Shown: piece by piece, positions 23,124-32,849 of the stretch
Layout of the letters: each line of letters opens with the position of its first letter
How positions within the stretch are numbered: position 1 is the first letter of the stretch
Source: Candidatus Edwardsbacteria bacterium
GTDB taxonomy: Bacteria; Edwardsbacteria; AC1; EtOH8
Assembly (NCBI GenBank): GCA_018821925.1
Contig: JAHJLF010000001.1
Coordinates: 1-37,331, forward strand
Direction of reading: 5' to 3'
Length of the DNA stretch: 37,331 nucleotides
Notes under the pieces: model-generated
Database searches by the model: none
The model's input: the letters and a program-made list of their open reading frames with translations, nothing else
Told to the model about the DNA's origin: nothing
Made by a program: the position numbers and the translations under genes

Positions 23124-24851
23124 TTAATCTGCGACGGCCACGGTTTCCTTGATGACCTCTTCAATGGTGGTTATCCCGTTTCGGACCTTAAGGATGCCAT
23201 CCATCCGCAGGGTGGCCATCCCTTCTTTCACGGCCTGGGCCTCGATCTTGAAGGTGGGGGCCCGTTCCAGTATCAGGTCCCTGATAGCCGGGCTGACTGG
23301 CAGAATCTCGGCCAGGCCGATCCGGCCCTTATATCCGGTATTGCGGCACTCCGAACAGCCCCGCCCCCGGAAGGCGGTGAATCCGGCTATATCCACCTTG
23401 CTGCCCAGGAATTCACGCAGCATCTTTTCCTCCGGCTTATACTGCTCCTTGCAGTAGGAGCATATCTTGCGGACCAGCCGCTGAGATTCCACCAGCAGCA
23501 GCGAAGAGGAGATCATGAAAGGCTCCACCCCCATGTCCACCAGCCGGGTAATGGTCAACGAGGCGCTGTTGGTATGGACGGTGGACAGCACCAGATGGCC
23601 GGTGAGCGAGGACCGGATGGCAATCTCGGCCGTCTGCCGGTCGCGGATCTCTCCCACCATGATGATGTTGGGATCCTGCCTCAAGAAGGCCTTGAGAGCG
23701 GCGGTAAAAGTGGTGCCGCCTTCCTCGCGCACCGCCACCTGATTGACCCCCATAAGACTGTACTCCACCGGCTCCTCGGCGGTCATGATATTGGTGTCCG
23801 GATGGTTGATGGACTCCAGGCAGGCATACATGGTGGTGGTCTTCCCGGAGCCGGTGGGCCCGGTGACCAGCACGATCCCAAAGGGCGTCTGGATCGCCTT
23901 CAGCAGGAACTTCAGCGGCTCCGGCTCGAACCCCAGGGTGGGCAGGTCGAATGACACCGCGCTGCGGTCCAGAATACGCAGGGCTACCTTCTCCCCGAAG
24001 GCGGTGGGGATGATGGATACCCGGATGTCTATCGGCTTTCCCTGGATGTTCATCCGCAGACGGCCGTCCTGGGGAAAACGCTTTTCCTCGATTTTTAATT
24101 TGGAGATGATCTTTATCCGGGCCGCGATGGAGCTCTTCATCCGCAGGGGGGGCGACATCACTTCGTGCAGCACGCCGTAGACCGACATCCGGACCCGGAT
24201 CTCCTTCTCATAGGGCTCGATGTGGATGTCGGTGGCATTGCGCTTGACCGCCTCGGCTATCAGGCCGTTAACCAGCTTGGCCGCCGGGCTGCTCTCGATG
24301 GCCGCGGCCATCTCCGAGGCGGAATCGCCGCCCTCCTCCTGCTGCTCCTCCAGTATCTCCAGATCTCCGGCATCCCCGTCGCCATCGGCCTCATCCATGG
24401 CCTTCATCACATCCTCCAGCATCCCGGCCGACCCGTATTGCTTGTCGATGGCCGACCAGATGGCGGCCTCGGAGGCTATCACCGGGCGGACCTCAAAACC
24501 GGTGGAGAATTTTATGTCCTCCATGGCCAGGATGTCGTTGGGATTGACCATGGCCACTGTCACGCTCCGGCCCAGGCGCGACAGGGGGACCAGCCCGTAT
24601 TTCTGGGCTATATGAGCCGGTATCAATTTGAGAACGGGCTCGTCGATTTTATAATCGTTCAGGTTGACCGAGGGGACATTGAATTGCTTGCTCAAGAAAG
24701 CCACCACTTCGTCCTCGGTGACAAAGCCCATTTTGACCAGCAGGGAGCCCAGCCTCTGGCCCGAGGTCTGCTGTTCTTTAAGGGCCTGCTCCAACTGCTC
24801 CGGGCTGATCATTCCGGCCTTGAGGAGCATATCGCCAACTTTTAACGCCAT
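23124..24851 (-). CDS. PilB/GspE-type extension ATPase, second tandem copy
   Basis: A 575-residue AAA-like secretion ATPase. Residues 1-60 form an MshEN-type domain (KVGDMLLKAGMISPEQLEQAL, QRLGSLLVKMGFVTEDEVVAFLSKQFNVPSVNL), the family known to bind cyclic di-GMP. An acidic linker (about 155-185, rich in D and E) follows. The ATPase core has RNATDIHIEPYEK, Walker A GPTGSGKTTTMYA, an unusual Asp box TAEEPVEYS, Walker B NIIMVGEIRDRQTAE, His box LSTVHTNSASLTITRLVDMG and two zinc pairs CSYC and CSEC. It powers pilus extension. It is 35 bases from each neighbour, so the three ATPases are one transcription unit. There is no good ribosome site. Confidence 0.95.
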   Translation of the reverse strand: MALKVGDMLLKAGMISPEQLEQALKEQQTSGQRLGSLLVKMGFVTEDEVVAFLSKQFNVPSVNLNDYKIDEPVLKLIPAHIAQKYGLVPLSRLGRSVTVAMVNPNDILAMEDIKFSTGFEVRPVIASEAAIWSAIDKQYGSAGMLEDVMKAMDEADGDGDAGDLEILEEQQEEGGDSASEMAAAIESSPAAKLVNGLIAEAVKRNATDIHIEPYEKEIRVRMSVYGVLHEVMSPPLRMKSSIAARIKIISKLKIEEKRFPQDGRLRMNIQGKPIDIRVSIIPTAFGEKVALRILDRSAVSFDLPTLGFEPEPLKFLLKAIQTPFGIVLVTGPTGSGKTTTMYACLESINHPDTNIMTAEEPVEYSLMGVNQVAVREEGGTTFTAALKAFLRQDPNIIMVGEIRDRQTAEIAIRSSLTGHLVLSTVHTNSASLTITRLVDMGVEPFMISSSLLLVESQRLVRKICSYCKEQYKPEEKMLREFLGSKVDIAGFTAFRGRGCSECRNTGYKGRIGLAEILPVSPAIRDLILERAPTFKIEAQAVKEGMATLRMDGILKVRNGITTIEEVIKETVAVAD

Positions 24852-24886
24852 GTCATGTCTTATTTAAAGTTTTGATGTTGTGATTA

Positions 24887-26581
24887 TCAATCCGAGGCTG
24901 TCTCCACGATGGCCGCCTCCATGGTGGTGATGCCTTTTCTGACCTTATCCAGGGCGTCATCCCGCAGGGTCTTCATCCCCATCTTGACCGCCATATCCCT
25001 GATCTCATCGGTGGAGGCCCGGGATACTATCAGCCTTCTTATCTCAGGGCCAATCGACATGATCTCGAACACCCCTACCCGGCCTTTGTAGCCGGTATTG
25101 TTGCACTCTAAGCAGCCCTTGCCCTTGAACAGCTCCACTCCCTGGAAGCTGGCGGGATCGACCCCCATTTTGAGCATCTCCTCCGGCGATATTTTTTCCG
25201 GCTCTTTGCATTTTGTGCATATCCGCCTGACCAGGCGTTGGGCCTCGATCAGGTTTATCGTGGCGGCTATCAGGAACGGCGGGATCTCCATATCCAGCAG
25301 GCGGTTCAGCGAACTGGGGGCGTCGTTGGTATGCAGGGTAGACAATACCAAATGTCCGGTCATGGCCGCGGTCATGGCTATTTCTCCGGTCTCCCGGTCC
25401 CGGATCTCCCCCACCAGAACTATATTGGGATCCTGTCGTAAAAAGGCTTTTAAGGCCTTGGCAAAAGTGTAGCCGATTTCGGGCCTAACGTTCACCTGGT
25501 TAATGCCGACGATGTCGTATTCCACCGGATCTTCAGCGGTGACGATGTTGACGCTGGGCTTGTTCAAACGGGAGATGCCGGAATAAAGAGTGCGGGTTTT
25601 TCCGGAGCCGGTGGGCCCGGTGACTAATATCATTCCGGTGGGCCGGGCCAGGGCTTTCAGGAAATCGTCCAGGGCCTTGCCCTCGATGCCCAGCTGGGTC
25701 AGGTCGCCGCCCAGGCCGCTCTGCTCTAAAATCCGGATGACGATCTTTTCCCCGTATTTTATTGGCATGGTGGAAACTCTCATATCCACCGTCCTATCGG
25801 ATAATTTAACGGAAAAGCGACCGTCCTGGGGAAGGCGGCGTTCTGTTAAATTAAGTTTGGAAAGAACCTTGATGCGCGAGGCCAATGCCGCCGAGATCCG
25901 GCGGGGCGGAGACATGGTCTCCTGCAGGACCCCGTCTATGCGGTAGCGCACCCTGAGGATTTTTTCGTAGGGCTCTATATGAATGTCCGACGCCCCGCGC
26001 TTGATGGCGTCGATGACAATGCTGTTGACTAATTTCACCACCGGGGTGGATTCGATATCCGCCTGGCTGGCCACCTCCTCAATATCCTTGTCCACCAGCT
26101 CCATGTCCTCGGCGGCGATCTCCTGCTCCACCGATTTCAAGGCCGCGGCCCGGGTGGTGCTGCCGTAATATTTGTCCAAAGCCTTCTCCAGCGAGGTCTC
26201 GGCGCATACCACCGGTTTGACCTCCATCCCGGTGAGAAAAGAGATTTGCTCCATGATGAACACATCGGCGGCATTGGACATGGCCAGAAACAGGGTCCGC
26301 CCGGTCTTTTTGATCGGCATCACCTGGAATTTCTGGGCTATTTCCGGGGGGATAAGTTTCAGGACCAGGGGATCCAGTTCGGCGGTGGAAAGATTCACCG
26401 TAGGAAGGTTGAGTTGCTTGCCCAGGAATTGAGTGATGGCATCTTCGGTCATAAACCCAAGCTTTATCAGGCTGGAGCCCAGCTTGGCTCCGGAGCTTTT
26501 TTGCTCGGCCAAGGCCTTGTCCAACTGATCTTTGCTGATCAGGCCGGACTGCACCAGCATGTCGCCTAATTTCAAACCCAT
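24887..26581 (-). CDS. PilB/GspE-type extension ATPase, first tandem copy
   Basis: Start chosen at ATG 26581 because GAGGGAG lies just before it and MGLKLGDMLV is the normal MshEN start; an upstream in-frame ATG at 26626 would add 15 unrelated residues. The 564-residue protein has an N-terminal MshEN-type domain (GDMLVQSGLISKDQLDKAL, AKLGSSLIKLGFMTEDAITQFLGKQLNLPTVNL), RGASDIHIEPYEK, Walker A GPTGSGKTRTLYS, Asp box TAEDPVEYD, Walker B NIVLVGEIRDRETGE, His box LSTLHTNDAPSSLNRLLDM and zinc pairs CTKC and CLEC. It lies 79 bases after the ComEA-like gene and first of three tandem PilB paralogues. Confidence 0.95.
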   Translation of the reverse strand: MGLKLGDMLVQSGLISKDQLDKALAEQKSSGAKLGSSLIKLGFMTEDAITQFLGKQLNLPTVNLSTAELDPLVLKLIPPEIAQKFQVMPIKKTGRTLFLAMSNAADVFIMEQISFLTGMEVKPVVCAETSLEKALDKYYGSTTRAAALKSVEQEIAAEDMELVDKDIEEVASQADIESTPVVKLVNSIVIDAIKRGASDIHIEPYEKILRVRYRIDGVLQETMSPPRRISAALASRIKVLSKLNLTERRLPQDGRFSVKLSDRTVDMRVSTMPIKYGEKIVIRILEQSGLGGDLTQLGIEGKALDDFLKALARPTGMILVTGPTGSGKTRTLYSGISRLNKPSVNIVTAEDPVEYDIVGINQVNVRPEIGYTFAKALKAFLRQDPNIVLVGEIRDRETGEIAMTAAMTGHLVLSTLHTNDAPSSLNRLLDMEIPPFLIAATINLIEAQRLVRRICTKCKEPEKISPEEMLKMGVDPASFQGVELFKGKGCLECNNTGYKGRVGVFEIMSIGPEIRRLIVSRASTDEIRDMAVKMGMKTLRDDALDKVRKGITTMEAAIVETASD

Positions 26582-26660
26582 AGCATCTCCCTCAATTTGA
26601 AATACTATAGCATATGCAAGTTGCAAATGTCAAGCAATTTGTCTTTTAACTTGATGGCCC

Positions 26661-27095
26661 TTAATGGTCTACAAATACATGCTCCCGGAGCCGGTTGAAT
26701 TTTTTATGGCCGATGCCTTTGACCTTCATAAGGTCCTCGACTTTTCGGAAATCTCCGGATTCCTTCCTGAAATCAATAATTTTCTTGGCCATCGCCGGGC
26801 CGATGGCCGGAAGTTTCTCCAGGTCCCGAGGCCCGGCCCGGTTGAGGTCTATCTTTTCGGCCGGAATCTTTTTGACAGGCCATTGATTTTTTGCCGCAGC
26901 TTCTGGGCCTGCCGGAAATGACCCCGGCCGTTCGATGACCTGGGGCAATTCCGGCCCGCCGTATTTAAGCTCCGGAGCAGAGACCGGATGTCTTTTCTTG
27001 TAGAGCAGCACGGCATTGCCCAGCGCCAAGGCCACAATAAAAAAAATTATAACCTTTTTTTCATCCGGTGTTAACCCAAACATCTTTCCCACCAA
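26661..27095 (-). CDS. ComEA-like helix-hairpin-helix protein with membrane anchor
   Basis: A 144-residue protein: membrane segment at about 14-31 (VIIFFIVALALGNAVLLY), a Pro-rich linker, then the ComEA DNA-binding domain at 80-142: KIDLNRAGPRDLEKLPAIGPAMAKKIIDFRK and VEDLMKVKGIGHKKFNRLREHV, i.e. two helix-hairpin-helix motifs with GIG/AIGP loops. ComEA proteins bind incoming double-stranded DNA on the outer face of the inner membrane during type IV pilus-assisted uptake. It lies 7 bases after sprA and 79 before the pilB genes, linking DNA uptake to the pilus locus. No ComEC is visible. Confidence 0.9.
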   Translation of the reverse strand: MVGKMFGLTPDEKKVIIFFIVALALGNAVLLYKKRHPVSAPELKYGGPELPQVIERPGSFPAGPEAAAKNQWPVKKIPAEKIDLNRAGPRDLEKLPAIGPAMAKKIIDFRKESGDFRKVEDLMKVKGIGHKKFNRLREHVFVDH

Positions 27096-27102
27096 TCAAG
27101 CG

Positions 27103-30100
27103 TTAAAACTTGATCTCCACCGAGGCATTGAAGGCCGTCCGGGTGCGGTCATTGTTCTTGGCTATCTTGTCCCTGGTGAAGCTGAAGTCAACTGAGGCCG
27201 ACCCGGTGATGCTCCGGGTGAAATTATAGCTGGCGCTGGGCGACATGGCAAATTCGTGGACCAGCGAAGTGTAGCCCAGTTCGGTTATCTTTTCGTAAGC
27301 GGTCTCGGTGAGCAGCTGTTGCAGGGCGGAGATCTCCCCTTCCGGGATCTCATTCCTGGCGCCAATGATGGAATAGCTGAACTGCGATTGCAGGCTGAGC
27401 TCGCTGTTGAATTTTATGCGCTTTTTGCCCAGCTTCCACAGGTTAAGCTTGAAACCCTTGGGGGCGCTGAATGAGTACGAAACGGAACTGCTGGTTTTAA
27501 AAGTCTGGTTGTAAGTGTCCCGCCCCTGGCCGATAACATCGTCGTTCTTCTGGCTGCTGTAATCAAAGGCAAGGTTGGTGCTGATGCTTTTCTTCCATCT
27601 CGCGGACATCGAAAGTATCGGGCTGAAATTATTCCTGGTGGCGATCCTTACCAGCGGCTTCTGGTTCTCCCAGGTCTTGTCGATCGTCCGGCTGTAAGAG
27701 GATGTCAGGCTGGCGCCGGTCATGGCCTTTTTCCACAGGCCCCATCTCTCCAGGCCGGCCAGGGTGGCCCTCAGCTCCGGCCAGGTGACGCTGCGGGTAG
27801 AGTTCCGGGCATCACCCACGATGATGGTATCATCGCTGCGGCGAAGGGAAAGACTCAGCGACAGCCTCATCAGATCCAGGCTGGTGCCCAGGGAGTATGT
27901 GTTGCGGATGGTATTGCGGTCGGTATTGGCCTGGAAATACCTGGGGATATCCGTGACCTGCTGCTTCAGACCGAACTGGTATAACATATCGGGACGCCTC
28001 ATCAGCAGGTTCGAGGCCTGGCTGGAGTTATCGCGGCTGAAGGAAGCCTGCACCCCTCCCAGTTTGTTGAACAGATAATCAATCTTTGTCACCAGCCATC
28101 TAGGGCTTCCCACCTCGGCCGAATCGTCCTTGGCCTTGTTGCGTAAACCGGTTACTTTGGCCAGCCATTTACCCACATCAAGGTTGCCGTTCAGAGACAG
28201 GCTGTTGGAATTGCTGACGTTCAGCAGGTGGAAGGTGTCCACGATGCTGGGCTTGGCAGCCAGGCTGTGGCCCTCGTTGTATTGGGTGGAAAAGGCCAGA
28301 CTGGGCTTGATGACCTTCAGCCAGTTAAGAGTGGTGCTGTAGTTCACCTTTTGGGAACGGGATATCTCGGACCCCAGGTCGAACTTTCTGGCCCATTCCC
28401 CCTGAAAGAACCGGTCCTTCAAATTCCGGGCGGTGTTGAAGGAGTAACTCAGGGAATTCATCAACTGCCATGAGAGATCGCCCTGGCCGCTTCGGGTATC
28501 TCCACTGCCGTTATTGTTCTCCACTCCGGTAAGCTTGTCCCAATACCATCTCTTAACCTGGTTGCGGGACCAACCTAGGCCGAAAGAGCTGGGCAGATAA
28601 TAGAATTGCAATCCCGGCCAGGTTTTAAAGGATTTTTTTTCTCCGGAGCTCCAGCCGTAGCCCAAACTCAGACCGCTGGAGGTGGTGCTGTCCGATGTCG
28701 TCCGGCTGTCGGAGACGCTGCGGCTCCAATTGAACCGGGGTGAGATCCGGTCGATGGTAAGGTTGGTCAGCCACCATTGGGTCATCTTCTTGGAGAAGGA
28801 AACATCAAACCCGGCATTCTGGGAGAAGGCCATCTGGGCCCGGCTCTCCTCCTCGGTAAGCCTGATATCGTCAGCCCCGTATTCACTATACTGCTGGGAT
28901 TCGCCGTATCTAAAGCCGATGGGAAGGGTCAGCCCCAGCCGATCCAGATACAATTTATGGGCATTGAAACTGCCGCTCAGGCTGTAATTTATACTCTTAA
29001 CCCCGCTCCCAGTGCCGCTGGAATTGACCCCGTACCAGTGGCTGCCGGTCTTGTTGTATGAAGCATTGAGCGATAAAAGATCGGCAAAGTTGATCGCCAC
29101 GCTGGAGGTGATGGCGGTGCCCCGGTCCCGGCGGACATCGTCCAACCGCAGTTCGTCGAACCAGACCTCATCGCTGAATATCCTGCCGGTATCGTCATTG
29201 AAAACGCACAATTCGATACTGTTTAGGCTGATCAGACTGGGATTCCCTTTCAGGGAATAGTTGCCGCTGGTCCTTATCTTATTTGTGGTATCCGTCGGGA
29301 ACGGCAGCTTTTTCAGGTCGCTGAAGGTTAGAACATCCATGATCATTTCCTGCCAGCCGGAAGACAACCCTTGCTTGTATTGATAGTAACTGTTCGGGTC
29401 ATTGCCGATCAGCCGCAGGCCGAACGATTTCTTAACATGGGTGGTGTCGTTGCTGTGGGCCCATATCTTCAGGGTTTTATACCCGGTGTAATTGTTCTCC
29501 TTATCCCGCAGTATTTTTCCGGCTGTGACATAATGCCCGGAGCGCAGGCTGTCGATATTTAAGCACAGGCTCTGCTCGAACTCCACCCTCCCCTGGTCGT
29601 CCTTCTGTTCGGTATTGGGGGGCAGGGTATAATCGGAATTATCCCGGTTGTTTTTTACCTCTATGGTAAACTTTTCGGAGGGATCGACGGCATCGAGGGT
29701 ATCGCTCGAAAACACACCCTCCTCCTGCCAGCGGTTGCCGCTGACCTCTATCATGGCTATCTCAAAAGCGGTGCTGGCCGGACAGCTGTCCACCCAGATC
29801 CGGGCATACTGAATGGAACTCCAGCCCAGCTGTGGGCCCACCGGTTGGACGGTATCCAGCAGGGCCGACAGCTGGTGCCAGCCGTATTGGTTGGCCTGGC
29901 TTTGAGAGAGGTCGAAGCGGAAGCTGTAATAATTATTACCCAGCTGGGGCACATCCAGAGAATCCAGGCCGTTCATTTTAAGGTCCTCGGTGTCGTAGTA
30001 ACCGTTGCGCTCGGTCCCGTTTATTTTGCTGTAGTCCGGTTTATTTATGTCAACGACATAATCATCGGTCCCGTCGTCGCCCGATGAAGCTAAATAAGTG

Positions 30101-32772
30101 CTGTCATTCCCCTTTACCCGATCCATACCGATGTCGGTATGATCGGTATATACCGGCTCCCGGTTGAGGTTCAGCGGTTCGCAATCCACTTTCCCGTTTG
30201 GAGGATGCAAACCCTTCTTGGTCCACCAAACCTGATCCTCGTCAATGTTCCGGCCAATGTCTATGTGAACGATCCCTTTCCCGTTTAAGCCCCTTATCCA
30301 GAGGTTCAGCAGTTTGCTCTGGCTTAAGTCCAGCCCGGTTTTGCTTAACAGCTGGGTAACCCCGGCCCAGGAGTTCAGAGTGTCCTGATGTCCGGCTTCA
30401 TACCTCAAGAACAATGTCCTGATGGTTTCGTTCCTCTGGGTCTCATCGGTAATTGCGGGATTGATCTCCTTCATGGTGACCTGGGTGGTGGGGTTGTACC
30501 AATAAAATGTTCTGGCCAGTAATGTATCGGCCCTGATCAGATTGGTATCGGCCTTAGTCGGAGGGACGCTGGAGCGCACCCAGGCCGAGCGGCTCAGGTT
30601 GAATTCGTCGGACACCTTGCTGCCGTCCATATCGTCAATGTACACCTGGCCCTTGGTATTGGGGTTGGGAAAGTTGCCGGCGATCTCGCCGGTCAGCTTA
30701 AAGTTGGATGGGGCCTCGGTCTCCACCAGCGGCAGGGCATTGGTCCAGCTGGTAAGGAAATCGGGGGCGGCCTGGAAGCTTCCGTCCAGACCGGCCACGA
30801 TTATCCGGCGGGGCTCCTCGCCCAGCCGGGGCTTTTCATCCGGGGTCTGCTCGCTGCGATACAGCCAGGTGCCGCCCAGCTGCCCGCTATCCCCGAATTT
30901 GTAGATGCCCCTTAGGCCGGCCAGGGTCTTGGATCCCAAAGCAAACGCTGGCAGGTATTGATACTCTATGTTAAGGGCGGCGTTGCTGTTCTGTAATTCG
31001 TTTTTGACCCGGTCGTTAAAGGTGACGGTGCCCATATCGTAGTCCACCGTATATTCGCTGGATGAGACCGGAGATCCGTTCAAGGTGACACTGACCGTTC
31101 CCTCCAGCAGGCGCCCCGGGGCATTCAGGGCATACATTGCCACTGTGGATTTGTAGGTGATTATAAAGCGGTATTTGGCGGAATAATTGGTCAAATTCTT
31201 CACCCGGTAAATATCAGGGCAGCTATCCGGCAAAGCCGAATCCAGAAAAGGCATATCTTGAGGGAAGAAGAAATAGCCCTCCTCCTGATTTATATAATTA
31301 TCATACAGAGCCCCGGCATTCTCCCAGCGCAGAAGCTCCAGGAATGTTTTCTGGCTGTCAGGATCATTCTCCAACCATTCATTTTCTTTGCGGTATTGCA
31401 GTTTTATGGTCAGGGTGGAAAAATCAATGCCCCGTCCGTTTAACGAATAATAATTTCGCTTTTCGTAGTTCCAGCAATAGCCGTTAATGGTATCGGCGGG
31501 CTGGCAGTTGGCCGGCTTCACCAGCATCAGGGTATCCGAATTATCGAAATCATGCTTGCTGGGATAATAGCTGCCATTTTTGGTCTTATAGGCCACCCCC
31601 AGCACCGATTGGTCATACATGCCGTTGGTCAGAATTATCCGCCCGGTGATGGGATCGTCCAGGATGAAATCGGTGATCTCGGTCTTGGCATCCATCCTGG
31701 TCTGCTCGTAAAGAGTGTCCCAGGGGATCCCCTTAAAATCCCTCCAACTCCTGTCTTTTAGGCGATGAGGGGCAGCCGTGTTCGGAGTATACTCATTCCC
31801 GATGAATACTTTTATGGCCTCAATAGCATCGCCCCCCGCCAACCCGCCGGGGATGATCTCATATACCGTATACTGCATGAATTCATTGTCCAAATGGGTG
31901 ACAGAAGACGCTACGTTCGAGCCGGAGAAGGAGCTGGTCTGACTCTGGCCCTCGTCCTTGCTGGCGATGGCCGTCAGCTCGAAGCCCCCCAGCCGGGCCA
32001 CCCCCTTAAGCCCGAACAGGCCCTTGTGAACCGTGGTCAGCCCGCCCACCAGAGAGGAGCCGCTTAAGGAAAATTCGGTGTCCCCGGCCTCCAGGCTCTG
32101 CAGGATCTCGTCCTCCTTGCCTTCATACCGCAGGCGGACCTTGCTGCGCTTGTCAGGATCGGCCTCGCTATCGTAATCTATCAGCACATGCACCCGGTCG
32201 CCGATCACCCCCTCCAGGTTCACCCGTTGCTCCTGCTTGATGTTTATCTTGTTGTCATCGGTGGTGGCATTGGCATCCAGGTCCCGGCCGATCTGGTTAT
32301 AAGTGGTCCGGTCGTATCCGGCGGTTATCTTCTGGTTGCCGCTGACCTTTATCTGGGCCCCGGAGCCGAAGGCCTTGCCCAGCCCCGGGATGGGTATCTG
32401 GATATCGGGGATCAGCCCCTCCCCGGTCCTCTCCTGGGGCGGTTTTGACAAAAATGCATAATTATTCCTTGACCAGGCGCTGTCCGTTCCCTCAATTCGC
32501 AATTTCTCCAAAAAGGCGCTCAAGCTGTAATACCTGATCCCGAAGGTCTGCTGGGAAACAAGCTCCTGCTCTATCATCAGCCCCAGCCGGTAGTCTATGC
32601 TGTAGCTGTTGGTCCGGGCGTTTTTCCGGAAGTTTTCAGCATTGTAATCCGCCGTGATATCCTCCAATGGCCCGAATTCCTGGGCCTGTCCATTCCCGGC
32701 GATGGTCAGCGCCAACGCCGCCAGGATGACAGCCAAAGATAGCGGATATATTTTGGATTTTCTATGGAGCAT
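27103..32772 (-). CDS. sprA: SprA-family giant outer-membrane translocon protein (type 9 secretion)
   Basis: A 1889-residue protein with a signal peptide (MLHRKSKIYPLSLAVILAAL, cleavage near AQA-QEF about 30), long beta-rich body with many alternating Ser/Tyr/Trp strands and a C-terminal Phe (NASVEIKF) as in outer-membrane barrels. SprA hallmarks: DRVHVLIDYDSEADPDKRSK and the LQSLEAGDTEFSLSGSSLVG segment in the N-domain, and KGQVYIDDMDGSKVSDEF near residue 710 (family YIDDFEG). SprA forms the 36-strand pore of T9SS in Bacteroidota, where it is about 2300-2500 residues; this one is some 500 shorter. The start at 32772 has no ribosome site. It is followed at 7 bases by comEA. Other T9SS genes (gldKLMN, porV) are not in the window. 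Confidence 0.85.
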   Translation of the reverse strand: MLHRKSKIYPLSLAVILAALALTIAGNGQAQEFGPLEDITADYNAENFRKNARTNSYSIDYRLGLMIEQELVSQQTFGIRYYSLSAFLEKLRIEGTDSAWSRNNYAFLSKPPQERTGEGLIPDIQIPIPGLGKAFGSGAQIKVSGNQKITAGYDRTTYNQIGRDLDANATTDDNKINIKQEQRVNLEGVIGDRVHVLIDYDSEADPDKRSKVRLRYEGKEDEILQSLEAGDTEFSLSGSSLVGGLTTVHKGLFGLKGVARLGGFELTAIASKDEGQSQTSSFSGSNVASSVTHLDNEFMQYTVYEIIPGGLAGGDAIEAIKVFIGNEYTPNTAAPHRLKDRSWRDFKGIPWDTLYEQTRMDAKTEITDFILDDPITGRIILTNGMYDQSVLGVAYKTKNGSYYPSKHDFDNSDTLMLVKPANCQPADTINGYCWNYEKRNYYSLNGRGIDFSTLTIKLQYRKENEWLENDPDSQKTFLELLRWENAGALYDNYINQEEGYFFFPQDMPFLDSALPDSCPDIYRVKNLTNYSAKYRFIITYKSTVAMYALNAPGRLLEGTVSVTLNGSPVSSSEYTVDYDMGTVTFNDRVKNELQNSNAALNIEYQYLPAFALGSKTLAGLRGIYKFGDSGQLGGTWLYRSEQTPDEKPRLGEEPRRIIVAGLDGSFQAAPDFLTSWTNALPLVETEAPSNFKLTGEIAGNFPNPNTKGQVYIDDMDGSKVSDEFNLSRSAWVRSSVPPTKADTNLIRADTLLARTFYWYNPTTQVTMKEINPAITDETQRNETIRTLFLRYEAGHQDTLNSWAGVTQLLSKTGLDLSQSKLLNLWIRGLNGKGIVHIDIGRNIDEDQVWWTKKGLHPPNGKVDCEPLNLNREPVYTDHTDIGMDRVKGNDSTYLASSGDDGTDDYVVDINKPDYSKINGTERNGYYDTEDLKMNGLDSLDVPQLGNNYYSFRFDLSQSQANQYGWHQLSALLDTVQPVGPQLGWSSIQYARIWVDSCPASTAFEIAMIEVSGNRWQEEGVFSSDTLDAVDPSEKFTIEVKNNRDNSDYTLPPNTEQKDDQGRVEFEQSLCLNIDSLRSGHYVTAGKILRDKENNYTGYKTLKIWAHSNDTTHVKKSFGLRLIGNDPNSYYQYKQGLSSGWQEMIMDVLTFSDLKKLPFPTDTTNKIRTSGNYSLKGNPSLISLNSIELCVFNDDTGRIFSDEVWFDELRLDDVRRDRGTAITSSVAINFADLLSLNASYNKTGSHWYGVNSSGTGSGVKSINYSLSGSFNAHKLYLDRLGLTLPIGFRYGESQQYSEYGADDIRLTEEESRAQMAFSQNAGFDVSFSKKMTQWWLTNLTIDRISPRFNWSRSVSDSRTTSDSTTSSGLSLGYGWSSGEKKSFKTWPGLQFYYLPSSFGLGWSRNQVKRWYWDKLTGVENNNGSGDTRSGQGDLSWQLMNSLSYSFNTARNLKDRFFQGEWARKFDLGSEISRSQKVNYSTTLNWLKVIKPSLAFSTQYNEGHSLAAKPSIVDTFHLLNVSNSNSLSLNGNLDVGKWLAKVTGLRNKAKDDSAEVGSPRWLVTKIDYLFNKLGGVQASFSRDNSSQASNLLMRRPDMLYQFGLKQQVTDIPRYFQANTDRNTIRNTYSLGTSLDLMRLSLSLSLRRSDDTIIVGDARNSTRSVTWPELRATLAGLERWGLWKKAMTGASLTSSYSRTIDKTWENQKPLVRIATRNNFSPILSMSARWKKSISTNLAFDYSSQKNDDVIGQGRDTYNQTFKTSSSVSYSFSAPKGFKLNLWKLGKKRIKFNSELSLQSQFSYSIIGARNEIPEGEISALQQLLTETAYEKITELGYTSLVHEFAMSPSASYNFTRSITGSASVDFSFTRDKIAKNNDRTRTAFNASVEIKF

Positions 32773-32849
32773 ATGGTTAGTTTATCACAGCTTATGTTTC
32801 AACTTCAATAAAAATTCTTGCTTTTTCTGCAAATACCGTATAACATTAT
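32773..32849. promoter_or_regulatory. divergent promoter region of sprA and lptF
   Basis: Only 77 bases separate the two start codons. Minus strand: TTGAAG-18-TAAACT (plus 32779-32808) would start transcription at about the sprA ATG. Plus strand: TTGCTT-17-TAACAT (32818-32846) would start at about the lptF ATG. Neither gene has a Shine-Dalgarno site, so leaderless mRNAs are possible. Confidence 0.45.

Noticed and set aside
26582-26626. Upstream start (ATG at 26626) for the first PilB
   Set aside because: The added 15 residues match no family N-terminus and the strong GAGGGAG site serves ATG 26581.
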